Positions 17,885 to 27,075 of a DNA stretch of 64,000 nucleotides are shown piece by piece. The DNA lies in NCBI GenBank assembly GCA_013140715.1, contig JABFSG010000048.1, forward strand, positions 38,033 through 102,032, in the 5' to 3' direction. The notes below the pieces were generated by a model. That model saw nothing but the letters and a program-made list of their open reading frames with translations. It was not told where the DNA came from and ran no database searches. Both the position numbers and the translations under genes were made by a program. This DNA comes from Nitrospiraceae bacterium (lineage in GTDB: Bacteria; Nitrospirota; Nitrospiria; Nitrospirales; Nitrospiraceae). Within the stretch, counting starts at the first letter, position 1; each line of letters opens with the position of its first letter.

Positions 17885-20800
17885 TCAATGATCGTGGATC
17901 AGAGTCCATTCGCCCGTCGGACGGTACCGATACCATACCCCATCGTTGGGGTCCAGTGCGACGAGGTGGACCCACTCGTTGTGATAGAAGTGCCGCAACA
18001 CCTCATGACGCGCGATCAGCTTTTCAATCCGTTCGCGCGGCGCTTCGACGATTGTCAGCAGACGCATCGGTTCGTGGTACGGGGCGTCGCCGTTCATCAC
18101 CGTCTGCCTCGCGAGTCCAAGTCGGAGATCGCTCCAGGGTCCCGACATGATGCCGATTTGCCCCACGACGTTGTGATAGATTTTGCTGCCGCTCCCGTAC
18201 ACCTCGTTGTCGACCGCGGAAAAATAATGTTCCATGTTGATCCACTGCGCCACGACTTGTGGTGCGGTCAAGAGCACTTCAAGCAGCCGATTACTCGGGT
18301 CTTCGCGATAGTCGTAAGAATGTAAAAAGACGCGGCCTCCCAGGTCCAATCCTTTCGACAGCTCCCGTCGCCCGATCAGGAATGCCGTATTGCTCGACAG
18401 GCCCCACTCCGGACGCACCTGGCTCCAGTCCATACTTCTGCGATGTACATGCGCTTCTGCCTGCTTTCCCTTTAAGACCTGTTGAACGTCGGGAAACCGG
18501 CCACACCGTTCGTGACTTGTGAGCGCAGCCGCCTCTTTCAGATCTTCTTGGAGCCGAGACAAGTCCGCGTGGTGCGTCGGCGGAACGTCTTCCAGATCGA
18601 ACAGCTGAACCTTGTCGGTGGTCGTGTCCATTTGGCCTGCGAGGAAGTGCGTATCCGATGGGATCTCGATGCCTGTCTTGGTTAGTCGTTCTCTTACGCG
18701 TGGATTGTTCGCCATCATGGCCAAAACACGGGCGTTGGGTTTCCCTTCGTTGCCGCCGCAGGCGCCGCAATCGAGGGCCGATTCGTACGGATTGTTGTCC
18801 GAGGTGCTGCCGTGCGCGCAGAACAGGACGAGTCGCGCGAAGTTCTTCGTCAGTCCCATCATGCGGAGTGCCGTGTCGACCGTAAGAATCTGTTCTTCAA
18901 GGGTAAAGCCGGTTCTGGTGATCCGTTCCTTGTGCCGTGATGCGGCCCTAGCGTTAAGGGCGTATTGCCGCCGTAAGATCTCGACGAACGTGTTGACGTT
19001 CTCCACCAGGAGCCCTGCACGCTCGGCTTCTTGAATGAGCGGCGGCTCCGGGTCCCCCTGTTCCATCAGGGCGTGTTGCTGTAAGCCCTCGACAAGCGCG
19101 GGTGTCACGCGCGAGCTGCGCAGCCCGATCCTCTCGTGCAATGCCTTCCTGACGATGGCCTGTTGTTCCGCATCGAGCATCTCCGCCGTTTCGGCGGACG
19201 TCAACTTGTCCACTGTGAGGGTGGTAGCCAGTGATGGCACGAACAGATGCCGCAACCAGGCGGTCCAGCGCCGGTAGAGCGACGGCAGCAAGGTATTGCC
19301 GAAAATAGGCAGGATATAGAACCAGCCCAGCGATTCCACCATGACGTACGGCGTCACCACGTTCTCTTTCAAGTCGTGCAGGAGCGTGTGACCTGCGTGG
19401 ACCCATTTGGCGCGGGCCTCATGTTTCAACACCGTCTGGTCGAGATAGGTCCTCGGGAGCTCCCGCACCTCGTTCTTCGCACGCATGATCACTGGAAACT
19501 GTTCGGTGTCGTGTTCCTTGCCCCAGGCCCGATAGCGGATGAAGGCGGCGAAGAAGCCGGCAAAGCCGTAGGTTTCGTGTGGGCCGACCGACTCGAAATG
19601 TCGGCGGAACGGTTCGGAACGCACGTCGATGCAGTAGACCGATTGCGAGTAGGGGCGGGTTGGCGTCGCCGGTCGGGCTGCCTCATTCGCACGCGTCCGC
19701 AGCTGTCCCAACAGGCGGTCCTGGTAGCTGGCTTCGAAGGCTTTGAGCCACACCGCCCCATGGTCCGATTCCGGAAAGGCTTCCATCCAGTCGCTCAATT
19801 GTTTTAGGTCGACGGGAGTACTCTCGTCGAGCTGTGCCGGATCGATCTCCAGCGAACGAACGAGCGACAGTAGCCTCTTTGCGGCGCCACGGCGCGCGGC
19901 GGCTTCCTGGCGCGGGACCACGTCTGTGCGGTAGCGATCAAGTACTGTGCTCCAGCCATTGCCTTTTTGATGGGCCAGCCGATCGACCTCCTCGGCATAG
20001 AGGGCGGGCAATCGGCCCGCGACTCGCTGCCGCCGAAAATAGTATTCTTCGGCATGGGTGCGCATGTAGCCCGTGATGGTTTCGTATTTTCCATCGATGC
20101 CGAGTTCTTCCCTGCAGACTTTGTGGACGAGCTCGCGAGCATACCAAAGGCGAATGGCGAGGAACTTCACGAGACCTGCTGGGTAGGCCTGCTGCCAGGG
20201 ATAGTCGCGTTCTTCTCCGCGCCACTTGATGAACCCGGCCCAGCCAGGCAGCGCGGTCAATTGTAATGACAGATAGTCCTGCCGGAGATCAGACGGAATT
20301 CCGAGCGCGTCCAGGTTTTCCAGAAGGGCATCTTCCGGGTGGTCGGGGAGCTGCGCAATCTTCCTTCGGCTGTCTGCAATTCCGAACAGCGACGATTCCT
20401 GCATGGCGAGCGCCTTCCAGGCGCCGTAGAGTCCCTGCTCCCGTTCCGGCATGGGCCAGGCGGCATGGCCCTCATCCAGGAACGCCTCGCACCATTTGAT
20501 CAACTGATCGTTGATCTGTCGGACGATATGGGTGCCGAGCGTGTCGTCGCACCAGTGGGAAAGCGTGAGCCAACGGGCCAATGCAGCCTCGTCGCCTTTC
20601 GCGATCATGCGGATACGCTCACGCAAGTCCGGAAAGGTTATGACGGATTCAATCCGGGCCGCGATGCGGTTGATCAGGTTCTTCGAGGGATCAGGCAACT
20701 GACCGTCGAGCGGCTCGACGATCTGCGTGCAGAATCCATCCGCCAGGCAGGCGCGCAAGACTGCGCCATGTGTGACTGTGCGCGACCCGATGACCACGCG

Positions 20801-21094
20801 CTTGTCGTGCACCATCGGCTTCAAGGCGTCGTCGAGATGCCGGGACTGAATCCGGCCTGACTTAAGGTAGTCGCGATATGACCGGCTGGGAAGATAGCCG
20901 TTGCCGCCCATGAATTGTTTACCGCGCCGGACGGTTTCTTCGAAGGGGAGGTACTCCAGGCCATGGAGCGGGTTGTGGTGTACGAAGGTCCGCATCGGCC
21001 AGTACTGGGCGATGACCTCGCCAGCGAGGCGGACCACCCCGCGCAATTCCATCCGCCTGGATTCGATGTCGATTGACCGGTCTACTTGTTCCAT
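17885..21094 (-). CDS. dabA: DabA (MpsB/DUF2309), inorganic carbon uptake catalytic subunit
   Basis: This protein of about 1069 residues is the large peripheral subunit of the DAB/Mps dissolved inorganic carbon transporter, thought to hydrate CO2 vectorially at the membrane. The family's zinc ligands are visible: Cys and Asp in VYCIDVRSE near residue 486, His in FCAHGST near 758 and Cys in DCGACGGNEG near 776. The N-terminal HHNPLHGLEYLPFEE block is typical. I start at the ATG at 21092-21094 (MEQVDRS), which overlaps the preceding gene by 13 bases; a longer frame to 21223 encodes no family-like sequence. It works with DabB and, here, a second NuoM/N-like membrane subunit. The family's usual length is about 800-1100. 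Confidence 0.93.
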   Translation of the reverse strand: MEQVDRSIDIESRRMELRGVVRLAGEVIAQYWPMRTFVHHNPLHGLEYLPFEETVRRGKQFMGGNGYLPSRSYRDYLKSGRIQSRHLDDALKPMVHDKRVVIGSRTVTHGAVLRACLADGFCTQIVEPLDGQLPDPSKNLINRIAARIESVITFPDLRERIRMIAKGDEAALARWLTLSHWCDDTLGTHIVRQINDQLIKWCEAFLDEGHAAWPMPEREQGLYGAWKALAMQESSLFGIADSRRKIAQLPDHPEDALLENLDALGIPSDLRQDYLSLQLTALPGWAGFIKWRGEERDYPWQQAYPAGLVKFLAIRLWYARELVHKVCREELGIDGKYETITGYMRTHAEEYYFRRQRVAGRLPALYAEEVDRLAHQKGNGWSTVLDRYRTDVVPRQEAAARRGAAKRLLSLVRSLEIDPAQLDESTPVDLKQLSDWMEAFPESDHGAVWLKAFEASYQDRLLGQLRTRANEAARPATPTRPYSQSVYCIDVRSEPFRRHFESVGPHETYGFAGFFAAFIRYRAWGKEHDTEQFPVIMRAKNEVRELPRTYLDQTVLKHEARAKWVHAGHTLLHDLKENVVTPYVMVESLGWFYILPIFGNTLLPSLYRRWTAWLRHLFVPSLATTLTVDKLTSAETAEMLDAEQQAIVRKALHERIGLRSSRVTPALVEGLQQHALMEQGDPEPPLIQEAERAGLLVENVNTFVEILRRQYALNARAASRHKERITRTGFTLEEQILTVDTALRMMGLTKNFARLVLFCAHGSTSDNNPYESALDCGACGGNEGKPNARVLAMMANNPRVRERLTKTGIEIPSDTHFLAGQMDTTTDKVQLFDLEDVPPTHHADLSRLQEDLKEAAALTSHERCGRFPDVQQVLKGKQAEAHVHRRSMDWSQVRPEWGLSSNTAFLIGRRELSKGLDLGGRVFLHSYDYREDPSNRLLEVLLTAPQVVAQWINMEHYFSAVDNEVYGSGSKIYHNVVGQIGIMSGPWSDLRLGLARQTVMNGDAPYHEPMRLLTIVEAPRERIEKLIARHEVLRHFYHNEWVHLVALDPNDGVWYRYRPTGEWTLIHDH

Positions 21095-22392
21095 GCGAAC
21101 GATCCTGTGATGGTGGTGGTCGGCGGCGTGGACTTGTCGGGCTCGAACAGACTGGCTGGCAGCACGCCCAGCGCGATGAGAATCAGAACAACCATCAGAA
21201 GAGAGAAGAGTTCCGACCGGCACAGATCGTCAGAACGGAGTTCCGATCGCTGCCGGCCAAAGAGCAACCGTTGCCCCATATTAAGGATGTACCACGACGC
21301 CGCCAGCCAGGCGATGAGCAGAACCAACAAGGCGACAGAGGATGTGAGCGGCGAGGCGAAGAGCAGACCCATAAAGCCGGCAAAGACGCCGAAGGGCGGC
21401 AGGCCCATCGCGGCCAGCCCGAGCAGCGAGAATAGGACGGCATATTGCGGCATCACCGAGGCTAAGCCGCTGACAGATTGAGGGTCGACGTCGTCGCCGT
21501 ATCTCGTGCGGATGACCTGCCAAGCGATCAAGAGGCCGCTCGTTGCCAGGCCGACGGCTCCGACCAGCATCGCAGCTCGGGGCGTCGTCGTTTGCGTCGA
21601 GGCGGCAAACCACCAGAGCATCGAAAAAAATGAGAGGCTGCTGTACGCCAACAGCAATCGCACCCGCGATTGGGCCAGCGCCTTCATCGCGCCATACAGA
21701 GCTCCTACCAGCGCAAAGAGACTGACGGTCCAAGCGACGATATCCGGGACCGCCAGCATGACCGTCGCAAGTCCATGCAATCCGACGGCAGGAAGCAGCA
21801 ACACAATGAACGACGGCAGGCTTCCGGGCAGCCTCGTCAGCGCCGTGAGGTAGCCGTTATGAAAGGGTAGGAGCGGCAAGAGGATCGCACAGGTCAACAG
21901 AGACGCGACCGACGAAAGCGGCGGACCGCTCACGAAAGAGATCCCGACACAGAGGACAGCAAGGCCGAATGACCCGATGCCCCACCACGAGATCGGCCAG
22001 AGGGCGGTGTGATGGCGATAGAGCAACACGATGACGGAAACAATGAGTGCCATCAGGAAGAGCTGGCCGGACACATCGCGGCCCGTGAGAGTCCCGACTC
22101 CGAGCCCCAGACAGACCAGGGTCATGATCGAGGAGCGCCGATGGTTCTCGTGGGCCGGCTGACCCAAGAGCGATGCCGTAGCAGCCAGTGGCAGCAGATA
22201 GAGCGGCAAGAGGCCTTCGGGTGGAGTCACGAGCCGGACGGAGAGCCCTATGATCGCACCGAAACTGATGACGGACCAGATGATGGACGACAGTTTGAGA
22301 CGGTCGGGATTCGACCGGATGGCCAGGCTCACGAGCGCGCCGAGTAAAGGAACGCCGGCCAGCAGCAGAGGAATAAGAGCTCCGTCCATCAT
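21082..22392 (-). CDS. NuoM/N-like membrane subunit within the DAB operon
   Basis: This 436-residue protein has about twelve hydrophobic segments and belongs loosely to the proton-conducting membrane transporter family (Nuo L/M/N, Mrp). Family traces include LPLLPFHNGYL where LPxWLP-type helices fall, an SRVRLLLAYSSLSF block resembling the DIKKxLAYSSI motif, and MGLPPFGVFAGFMG near the C-terminus. Conserved charged residues are fewer than in DabB, so it may be a divergent channel subunit. The start at 22390-22392 overlaps the dabB stop as ATGA. The gene is sandwiched between dabB and dabA with overlaps at both ends, so it is surely co-translated with them. Confidence 0.85.
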   Translation of the reverse strand: MMDGALIPLLLAGVPLLGALVSLAIRSNPDRLKLSSIIWSVISFGAIIGLSVRLVTPPEGLLPLYLLPLAATASLLGQPAHENHRRSSIMTLVCLGLGVGTLTGRDVSGQLFLMALIVSVIVLLYRHHTALWPISWWGIGSFGLAVLCVGISFVSGPPLSSVASLLTCAILLPLLPFHNGYLTALTRLPGSLPSFIVLLLPAVGLHGLATVMLAVPDIVAWTVSLFALVGALYGAMKALAQSRVRLLLAYSSLSFFSMLWWFAASTQTTTPRAAMLVGAVGLATSGLLIAWQVIRTRYGDDVDPQSVSGLASVMPQYAVLFSLLGLAAMGLPPFGVFAGFMGLLFASPLTSSVALLVLLIAWLAASWYILNMGQRLLFGRQRSELRSDDLCRSELFSLLMVVLILIALGVLPASLFEPDKSTPPTTTITGSFAWNK

Positions 22393-24089
22393 CGGGACCA
22401 CCCCTGTTTCCATTTATCGAGTCGATGGACCAGTCTCATGATGGTCTGCTCAAAGAGTTGATAGACTTCATCCGTATAGAGCCGATTCATGAACAGCACG
22501 TAGAGCCGGATGCGCAGGCCGTCGATCCAGGCCGACGTCCACATTGTGCGGCCATGGGTGCGCATGTGCAGATAGGACCAGCTGATGATCGTCAGGACTG
22601 TGGCTGTGAGGATGATCACGTCGAAAAGCCAGTCTGGAAGAGCGGCGGCCTTGAAATAGGAGGCGACTTCTTTCGGGTTGGGATAGAGAAACGACGTGAA
22701 GGACTCGACCGCGAACAGATAGACGAACACGATGAACAGAAGCGTCAGCAACATCGCCGCCGATACTTTCCACGAGGCCACGGCACGCAGGCGCGTGAGG
22801 GTCAGGATCGCTTGGGACGAGGTGATCCAGATGAAGAAGAGAAAGATGACAGTGCCCTGAGATTCCAGCAAAGGAATGCGCAGGACGCCGTGCGTGACGA
22901 GCAGGATCAGCAGGGGAATGAAGAGCGTGGTCACGAACCCAGTTAACCACGTGAGCTGAGAGAACCCTTCTTCTTCGGCCTGGTGGTCCGTATGGGGAAC
23001 GTGCGGCTCCATGCGGGCTTTGTGGATGACGTTGCCACAATTCAAGAACACAGTGGCCTTGAACAGCCCGTGGGCGATCAGATGAAACACGGCAAGCGAG
23101 AATGCGCCCAAGCCGCATTCCATGATCATATAGCCCATTTGGCCAATCGTAGAGAAACCGAGCGTTTTCTTGATGTCGTTCTGTGCCAGCATCATGGAGG
23201 CGCCCAGAACCGCCGTCATGGTCCCAACCACGAAGGCGACGTGCAGAGTGGTTGAACTCATCCCAAACAGCGGAGCCAGGCGGTTGATGAGAAAACCACC
23301 GGCGTTAATGATGCCTGCGTGTAGCAGCGCATGCACTGGTGTCGGGGCGTAGAGGGATCGCGGCAGCCAGACGTGCAGGGGAAACTGCGCCGACTTGCTC
23401 ATGCCGCCGATGAAGAGCAGCAACGTCACGGCTGTCACGCCGTCGATCTCCCACCCGGGCAAAGGCGACAACGTGACGGTCGTCTCCGTTGCTTTGGCGA
23501 ATAGGTCAGGGAACTCCAAAGTTCCATAGAGGTGATGGGCGAGGACCGTGCCGGCCAGAAATGCGACGTCGCCGAGACGCAAGAGCGTAAAGGTTCTGAA
23601 TGCACCGGCCAACGTTGCCGCATGGACGTGGTTATGGGCCAGCAGATAAAGCAGATAGCTGAGCAGCTGCCAGAACACAAACAGCATCATGAGATTCGCG
23701 CTCGAGATCATGCAGAGCAGCACAAAGGTCGTGAGTCCGATCAACGTCAGGTACCGTCGTTCATGAAGGTCCTGATACATGTAGCCGAGCGAATAAGTGT
23801 AGATGATGGTTCCAACGCCGGAGATCAAGACCATCATGACGGCACTTAAGCGGTCGATATAGAAACCTATCGGAAAGGCCAGCATCGATAGTGAGGAGGG
23901 ATCGTAGAAACGAATGGTCAGTGGCCCCTGTGTGGCGACGAGCCACAGGGTCACGATGGCGCCGAGAAAGGCCGCGCTGATGGGATAGGCTGCGATCTTG
24001 GCACGCCGGGTTTGCGAGCTGCGCGTGCCGATTGCGACGATGATGGCGGCCAACAGGGGTAGCAGCGAGACCAAAATTATGAGGGACAT
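22389..24089 (-). CDS. dabB: DabB (MpsA/NuoL-like), cation-coupled membrane subunit
   Basis: This 566-residue membrane protein resembles NADH dehydrogenase subunit L. Key blocks are GFYIDRLSAVMM near residue 75, LMMLFVFWQLLSYLLY near 135 with the channel Glu position replaced by Gln, MSKSAQFPLHVWLPRSLYAPTPVHALLHAG near 235 as separate LP-containing helices, and NDIKKTLGFSTIGQMGYM near 305. In the DAB/Mps system it conducts cations to energise DabA. The ATG at 24089 opens the operon dabB, NuoM/N-like, dabA, PII-like. A long leader with an intrinsic terminator lies upstream and may regulate it. Confidence 0.92.
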   Translation of the reverse strand: MSLIILVSLLPLLAAIIVAIGTRSSQTRRAKIAAYPISAAFLGAIVTLWLVATQGPLTIRFYDPSSLSMLAFPIGFYIDRLSAVMMVLISGVGTIIYTYSLGYMYQDLHERRYLTLIGLTTFVLLCMISSANLMMLFVFWQLLSYLLYLLAHNHVHAATLAGAFRTFTLLRLGDVAFLAGTVLAHHLYGTLEFPDLFAKATETTVTLSPLPGWEIDGVTAVTLLLFIGGMSKSAQFPLHVWLPRSLYAPTPVHALLHAGIINAGGFLINRLAPLFGMSSTTLHVAFVVGTMTAVLGASMMLAQNDIKKTLGFSTIGQMGYMIMECGLGAFSLAVFHLIAHGLFKATVFLNCGNVIHKARMEPHVPHTDHQAEEEGFSQLTWLTGFVTTLFIPLLILLVTHGVLRIPLLESQGTVIFLFFIWITSSQAILTLTRLRAVASWKVSAAMLLTLLFIVFVYLFAVESFTSFLYPNPKEVASYFKAAALPDWLFDVIILTATVLTIISWSYLHMRTHGRTMWTSAWIDGLRIRLYVLFMNRLYTDEVYQLFEQTIMRLVHRLDKWKQGWSR

Positions 24090-24244
24090 GCTTATCTCAC
24101 CCTCTTCGAAACACAGAAGACGCCATGTGCAGAATCTCTGCAGCGTCGTCGATCCGTGATCGGAGGCTGTGCCGTTGGGTATCGGTGATGACAGAGCCCG
24201 CGGCTGCCTCGTGAGTTTTCATCGACTTCGTCGAGTTCGCGGAA

Positions 24245-24295
24245 TAAAAAAAGCCAGCGGGAGCGACCTCGTCGAGGAACGCACCACACTGGCTT
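24245..24295 (-). terminator. intrinsic terminator or attenuator in the dabB leader
   Basis: On the minus strand AAGCCAG (24295-24289) pairs with CTGGCTT (24257-24251), directly followed by seven Ts. An inner palindrome, CCTCGACGAGG, strengthens the hairpin. No minus-strand gene lies upstream for it to terminate, and dabB starts 156 nt downstream. It therefore either ends a small RNA or attenuates the operon. Confidence 0.7.
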
Positions 24296-24685
24296 GTATT
24301 ATTGTCGACCACCGAACGGGGAGCCGACGATCTTACGTGCCTTTTATAGGGGAGTTGGGTTTACACCTGCGTGAGTTCCCAGCGATCGGTTCCGCCCGCC
24401 CTCTCTAAAAATTTAGCCTGGCGGCACCGTCTCCCACTTCAACGTGTAGCAGAATTCCGGAGGCAAACACAAAGAAATTTTTGGCCAAGGGGCATAGGAA
24501 CATCGGGGCCGTCTCTATGGGTCCTTCGACCTATTTCCCAAGAAGCAGCCAAAAGTGGCGGTACAGATTATAATGAAATTTGGTTCTTGTCATTGCCTTG
24601 TCTGTCTCGTGGCCTCTATAATCCGCCTCCCAAGCGGACAACTGATCGCAGCCGCACCGCAAGATGAGAATGAGCCAGAGGGGAT
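24296..24685. other. intergenic region between dabB and the mpsC-like gene; structured minus-strand leader
   Basis: On the minus strand the segment 24460-24330 can fold: GTGGGAG with CTCCC closes a domain, GGTGCCGCC pairs with GGCGGAACC, and CTAAA with TTTAG caps it. This precedes the terminator at 24245-24295, as in a riboswitch or a small RNA. I cannot assign a known class. On the plus strand a perfect TATAAT lies at 24569-24574, about 112 nt before the mpsC-like start, but no good -35 box accompanies it. Confidence 0.4.
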
Positions 24686-25042
24686 ATGCATAACGCAATC
24701 AGGCAAGCCGTCATCAAGTTTGAGCAGGACTTTATGGGGCGCGGACCCACAGATGTGCGAGCGTTCATCATCCGGGATCTAGTGGTCGTGCGGCTGAGGG
24801 GAGTCCTCACCCAGGCTGAACGTCAGTTGGCCAAGAACGCCGATGGCATTGAAATGATTCGATGCATGCGCCAAAACCTGATTGCGCAAGGCAAAGACAA
24901 TCTGTGCGGCGAAATTGCCGGCATCACCGGCCTCAAGGTTACCGGACTGTTTACGGATATTGACACGCAGTTGGGTGAGCGGATCATGGTATTTACGCTC
25001 GATCAAGACCTTGAAACGATTCAACCTTCGGGTAATCCTTGA
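24686..25042 (+). CDS. mpsC: DUF2294 (MpsC family) protein
   Basis: This 118-residue cytoplasmic protein carries the DUF2294 signature: GRGPTDVRAFIIRDLVVV near residues 18-35, GVLTQAERQLA near 40-50, and TGLKVTGLFTDIDTQLGERIMVF near the end as two strands. DUF2294 is the MpsC protein of the staphylococcal mpsABC locus, where MpsA and MpsB correspond to DabB and DabA. Here it is divergent from the dabB operon. This arrangement supports a functional link to inorganic carbon uptake, although MpsC's molecular role is not known. The ATG at 24686 lacks a strong ribosome site. Confidence 0.85.
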   Translation: MHNAIRQAVIKFEQDFMGRGPTDVRAFIIRDLVVVRLRGVLTQAERQLAKNADGIEMIRCMRQNLIAQGKDNLCGEIAGITGLKVTGLFTDIDTQLGERIMVFTLDQDLETIQPSGNP

Positions 25043-25527
25043 TCCACTGTCAGCCTACCGTATGCGATTCTCACCGGTCACGGTTCAAGAGTTCGGAGAT
25101 GTAGGTATAGCAGAAGAGGGGCAGCCGATCATTCGGTTCAGAGCTCCGCGAACGGAGAGGGCCTGGGCTGCACAAAAATCAGATGAGTTCATTCACGTTG
25201 GCAACCCCGGTGAATCGATCTGCAGCTAGCCAAAGTTTCTTCCGTTTCCGCAACGTCTTCACTTCGGCCGCGATGCTTTTCCGCAGCCATTCGTCAGGGA
25301 TTTGTGCGATTAAGTCTCCTATTTCGCCACAAATTCGACACCAATGCTTACACCAGCTCACATGTAAGATCTATAGTGCCTATCGGGTTGACTCCGAATG
25401 CTCCTATGGGTAGTGGTTGTTATGCCGTGGCGGGTCCCGGACTTACCACCCGGTGCATTACTGGGAGTTAACCCGATAGGCGCAAGATCCGTTATTAAGA
25501 TTTGCCACCGTAGAGAACCCTACTGTC
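25043..25527. other. gene-poor stretch with a 108-bp palindromic unit
   Basis: A 20-nt inverted repeat (GTGCCTATCGGGTTGACTCC at 25376-25395 against 25464-25483, 18 of 20 matching) bounds a 108-bp unit. It ends about 45 nt before the recombinase remnant. AAGATC flanks both sides (25367-25372 and 25484-25489), which may be a target duplication. The only protein-like frame is a 60-residue minus-strand frame at 25179-25361, which I do not accept as a gene. Confidence 0.45.
25376..25483. repeat. inverted-repeat-bounded unit, possibly a mobile-element remnant
   Basis: The two 20-nt ends differ at two positions only. The interior of 68 nt has partial pairing (TAGTGGT with ACCACCC-type words) and no coding capacity. 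It lies beside a decayed serine recombinase. It lacks the RYYYAAC and GTTRRRY boxes of integron attC sites. Confidence 0.55.
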
Positions 25528-26919
25528 ATGCAGATCATCGACTCTGGCGTCCATTCGTCTTTCTACATGACGGACCAAGTGCGAAAGCTCGACAATGCGA
25601 CGGACAAGGTGATGCTCAGCCTCTCGAACTTTGCAGCAGAGATGGAACGCGAGAAGGTCAGCCAGCGGACCTATGATGCTATGTTCCGCAAAGCGAAGGC
25701 CCTGCATGTCACTGGCAACAAGGTGTTTGGTGACGATAATGTCCCTGTGTATAGCAGCGAGACAAACTCCGACGGCACACGCGCCGTCAGCACGTGGTCA
25801 GGAAGATCAGCTCCGAACAATCAAAAGTTGTTGTGAGAATATTCGAGCTATATGCATCAGGGTTTGCCTTGGCTCGAATTGCCAAAGCCTTGAACGATGA
25901 TCGGATTGCCACCTCCACATGGTGGCAATCTCGGATGGTGTCCGACTGCCCTTCGAGATATTCTTCAACGCGACCTCTACCGGGGAATGGTCCTGTGGAA
26001 CAGGACGCAGGCTATTCAGCATGGCGGTACTCGAAAACAACGGAAACGACCTGAGTCAGAGTGGCTCCGCATAGACGCCCCTGAATTGCGAATCATTTCC
26101 CAAGTGCTCTGGGAACAGGTCAAGGAGCGTAGAGTACGAAATCAACGTGCCTATCTGCGAGGAGAGGGGGGTCGGCTCCTCTCTCGGCCCACTGGTGAGA
26201 ATCGACGCTCTACTTATCTGCATAGCAGCATCGCGAAGTGTGTCACATGCGGTGGATCGATAGTTGCGATCAAGCGTACTGGCAAACGGCGGTATACACG
26301 AACGGTGTACCGATGCGCCTACCATCACAAGCGAGGGAGTGCAGACTGCTCTAGCAACGTCGAAGTTCGTCAGGATATTCTTGACTCGGCCATCCTTCAC
26401 GCTCTGAACGAAGCACTCAATGAGCGAGTCCTTGAGTCGTCAGTTGTAGTTGCGCTTGAACGTATCAGGAATGAGCAGGAGAAATTCCCTGATCAGCGCG
26501 TTGCTCTCGAACGGGAGCTCTCGTTGATCCAAACACGGCTTCACCATCTTGTCGAGGCCATTACAAACGGTAAATCGACTGAAGCTGTGTTTGCTTCACT
26601 TCATTAGGAGGAAGCACGGAAGAAAGCTGTGGAACAAGAGCTTTCCAGACTCGACAGCCTTGCTCAAGTGATCTGCCTTGATGCGAAGTGCCTCGCGAAG
26701 GACCTCCGCAACCGTCTGGGAGACATCCCTGCACTCTTCTCACGACACGTTCCCATGGCCCGGCAGCTGCTTAGAAAGCTTTTGGATGGACACATCGTAT
26801 GTGAGCCAATAATGGAAGGCGGGAAGCCAGGTTATCGCTTCACTGCAACGGGGACTTTTGACGGCTTACTGGCCTGTGTGAAAGTTGTCAACGACGGTGG
26901 TGGAGGGCAGGGGAGTTGA
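25528..26919 (+). pseudogene. large serine recombinase, decayed (two frameshifts and one nonsense)
   Basis: Three frames together give a near-continuous large serine recombinase. The first (from 25528) has LSLSNFAAEMEREKVSQRTYD of the catalytic domain but lacks about 80 N-terminal residues, including the catalytic serine. The second (about 25790-25910) has KISSEQSKVVVRIFELYASG. The third (about 25912 on) has the recombinase domain, DILQRDLYRGMVLWNR, the zinc-ribbon CVTCGGS and a coiled coil. A TAG at 26605-26607 interrupts this frame, after which it continues to 26919. The shifts lie near 25783 and 25910. The 3' end runs into the tRNA-Ala gene on the other strand, which suggests past integration there. 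Confidence 0.88.
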
Positions 26920-26973
26920 ACCCCCGACCCCTACGTTGCGAACGTAGTGCTCTCCCAACTGAGCTAGCCCCCC
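26898..26973 (-). tRNA. tRNA-Ala(CGC)
   Basis: The minus strand folds as a complete cloverleaf. The acceptor GGGGGGC pairs with GCCCTCC (one G-U), the D arm is GCTC-AGTTGGGA-GAGC, the anticodon arm CTACG-TTCGCAA-CGTAG has anticodon CGC, and the T arm is GGGGG-TTCAACT-CCCCT. The CCA end is encoded at 26898-26900. CGC reads the alanine codon GCG. Its 3' end overlaps the terminal 22 nt of the recombinase pseudogene on the opposite strand. Confidence 0.95.
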
Positions 26974-27075
26974 ACTGGACCATCATGCAATCGGCACGAC
27001 AAACGCTTCGCTGACGGTCGTCATTATACATGACCCTTCACGGAGACTCTACCGGAAGTTCGATTCGCCGCATCA

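Noticed and set aside
24245..24460. Known riboswitch or 6S RNA
   Set aside because: The folded leader was compared from memory with cobalamin, SAM, TPP, ZTP, fluoride and cyclic di-GMP classes and with 6S RNA; none of their conserved cores was found.
25179..25361. 60-codon minus-strand frame with WCKHWCRICGE
   Set aside because: Protein-like in places, but it has no ribosome site or partner; it may be a gene fragment, and support is too thin to list it as a gene.
25376..25483. Integron attC site
   Set aside because: Inverted ends are present, but the RYYYAAC and GTTRRRY boxes are not.
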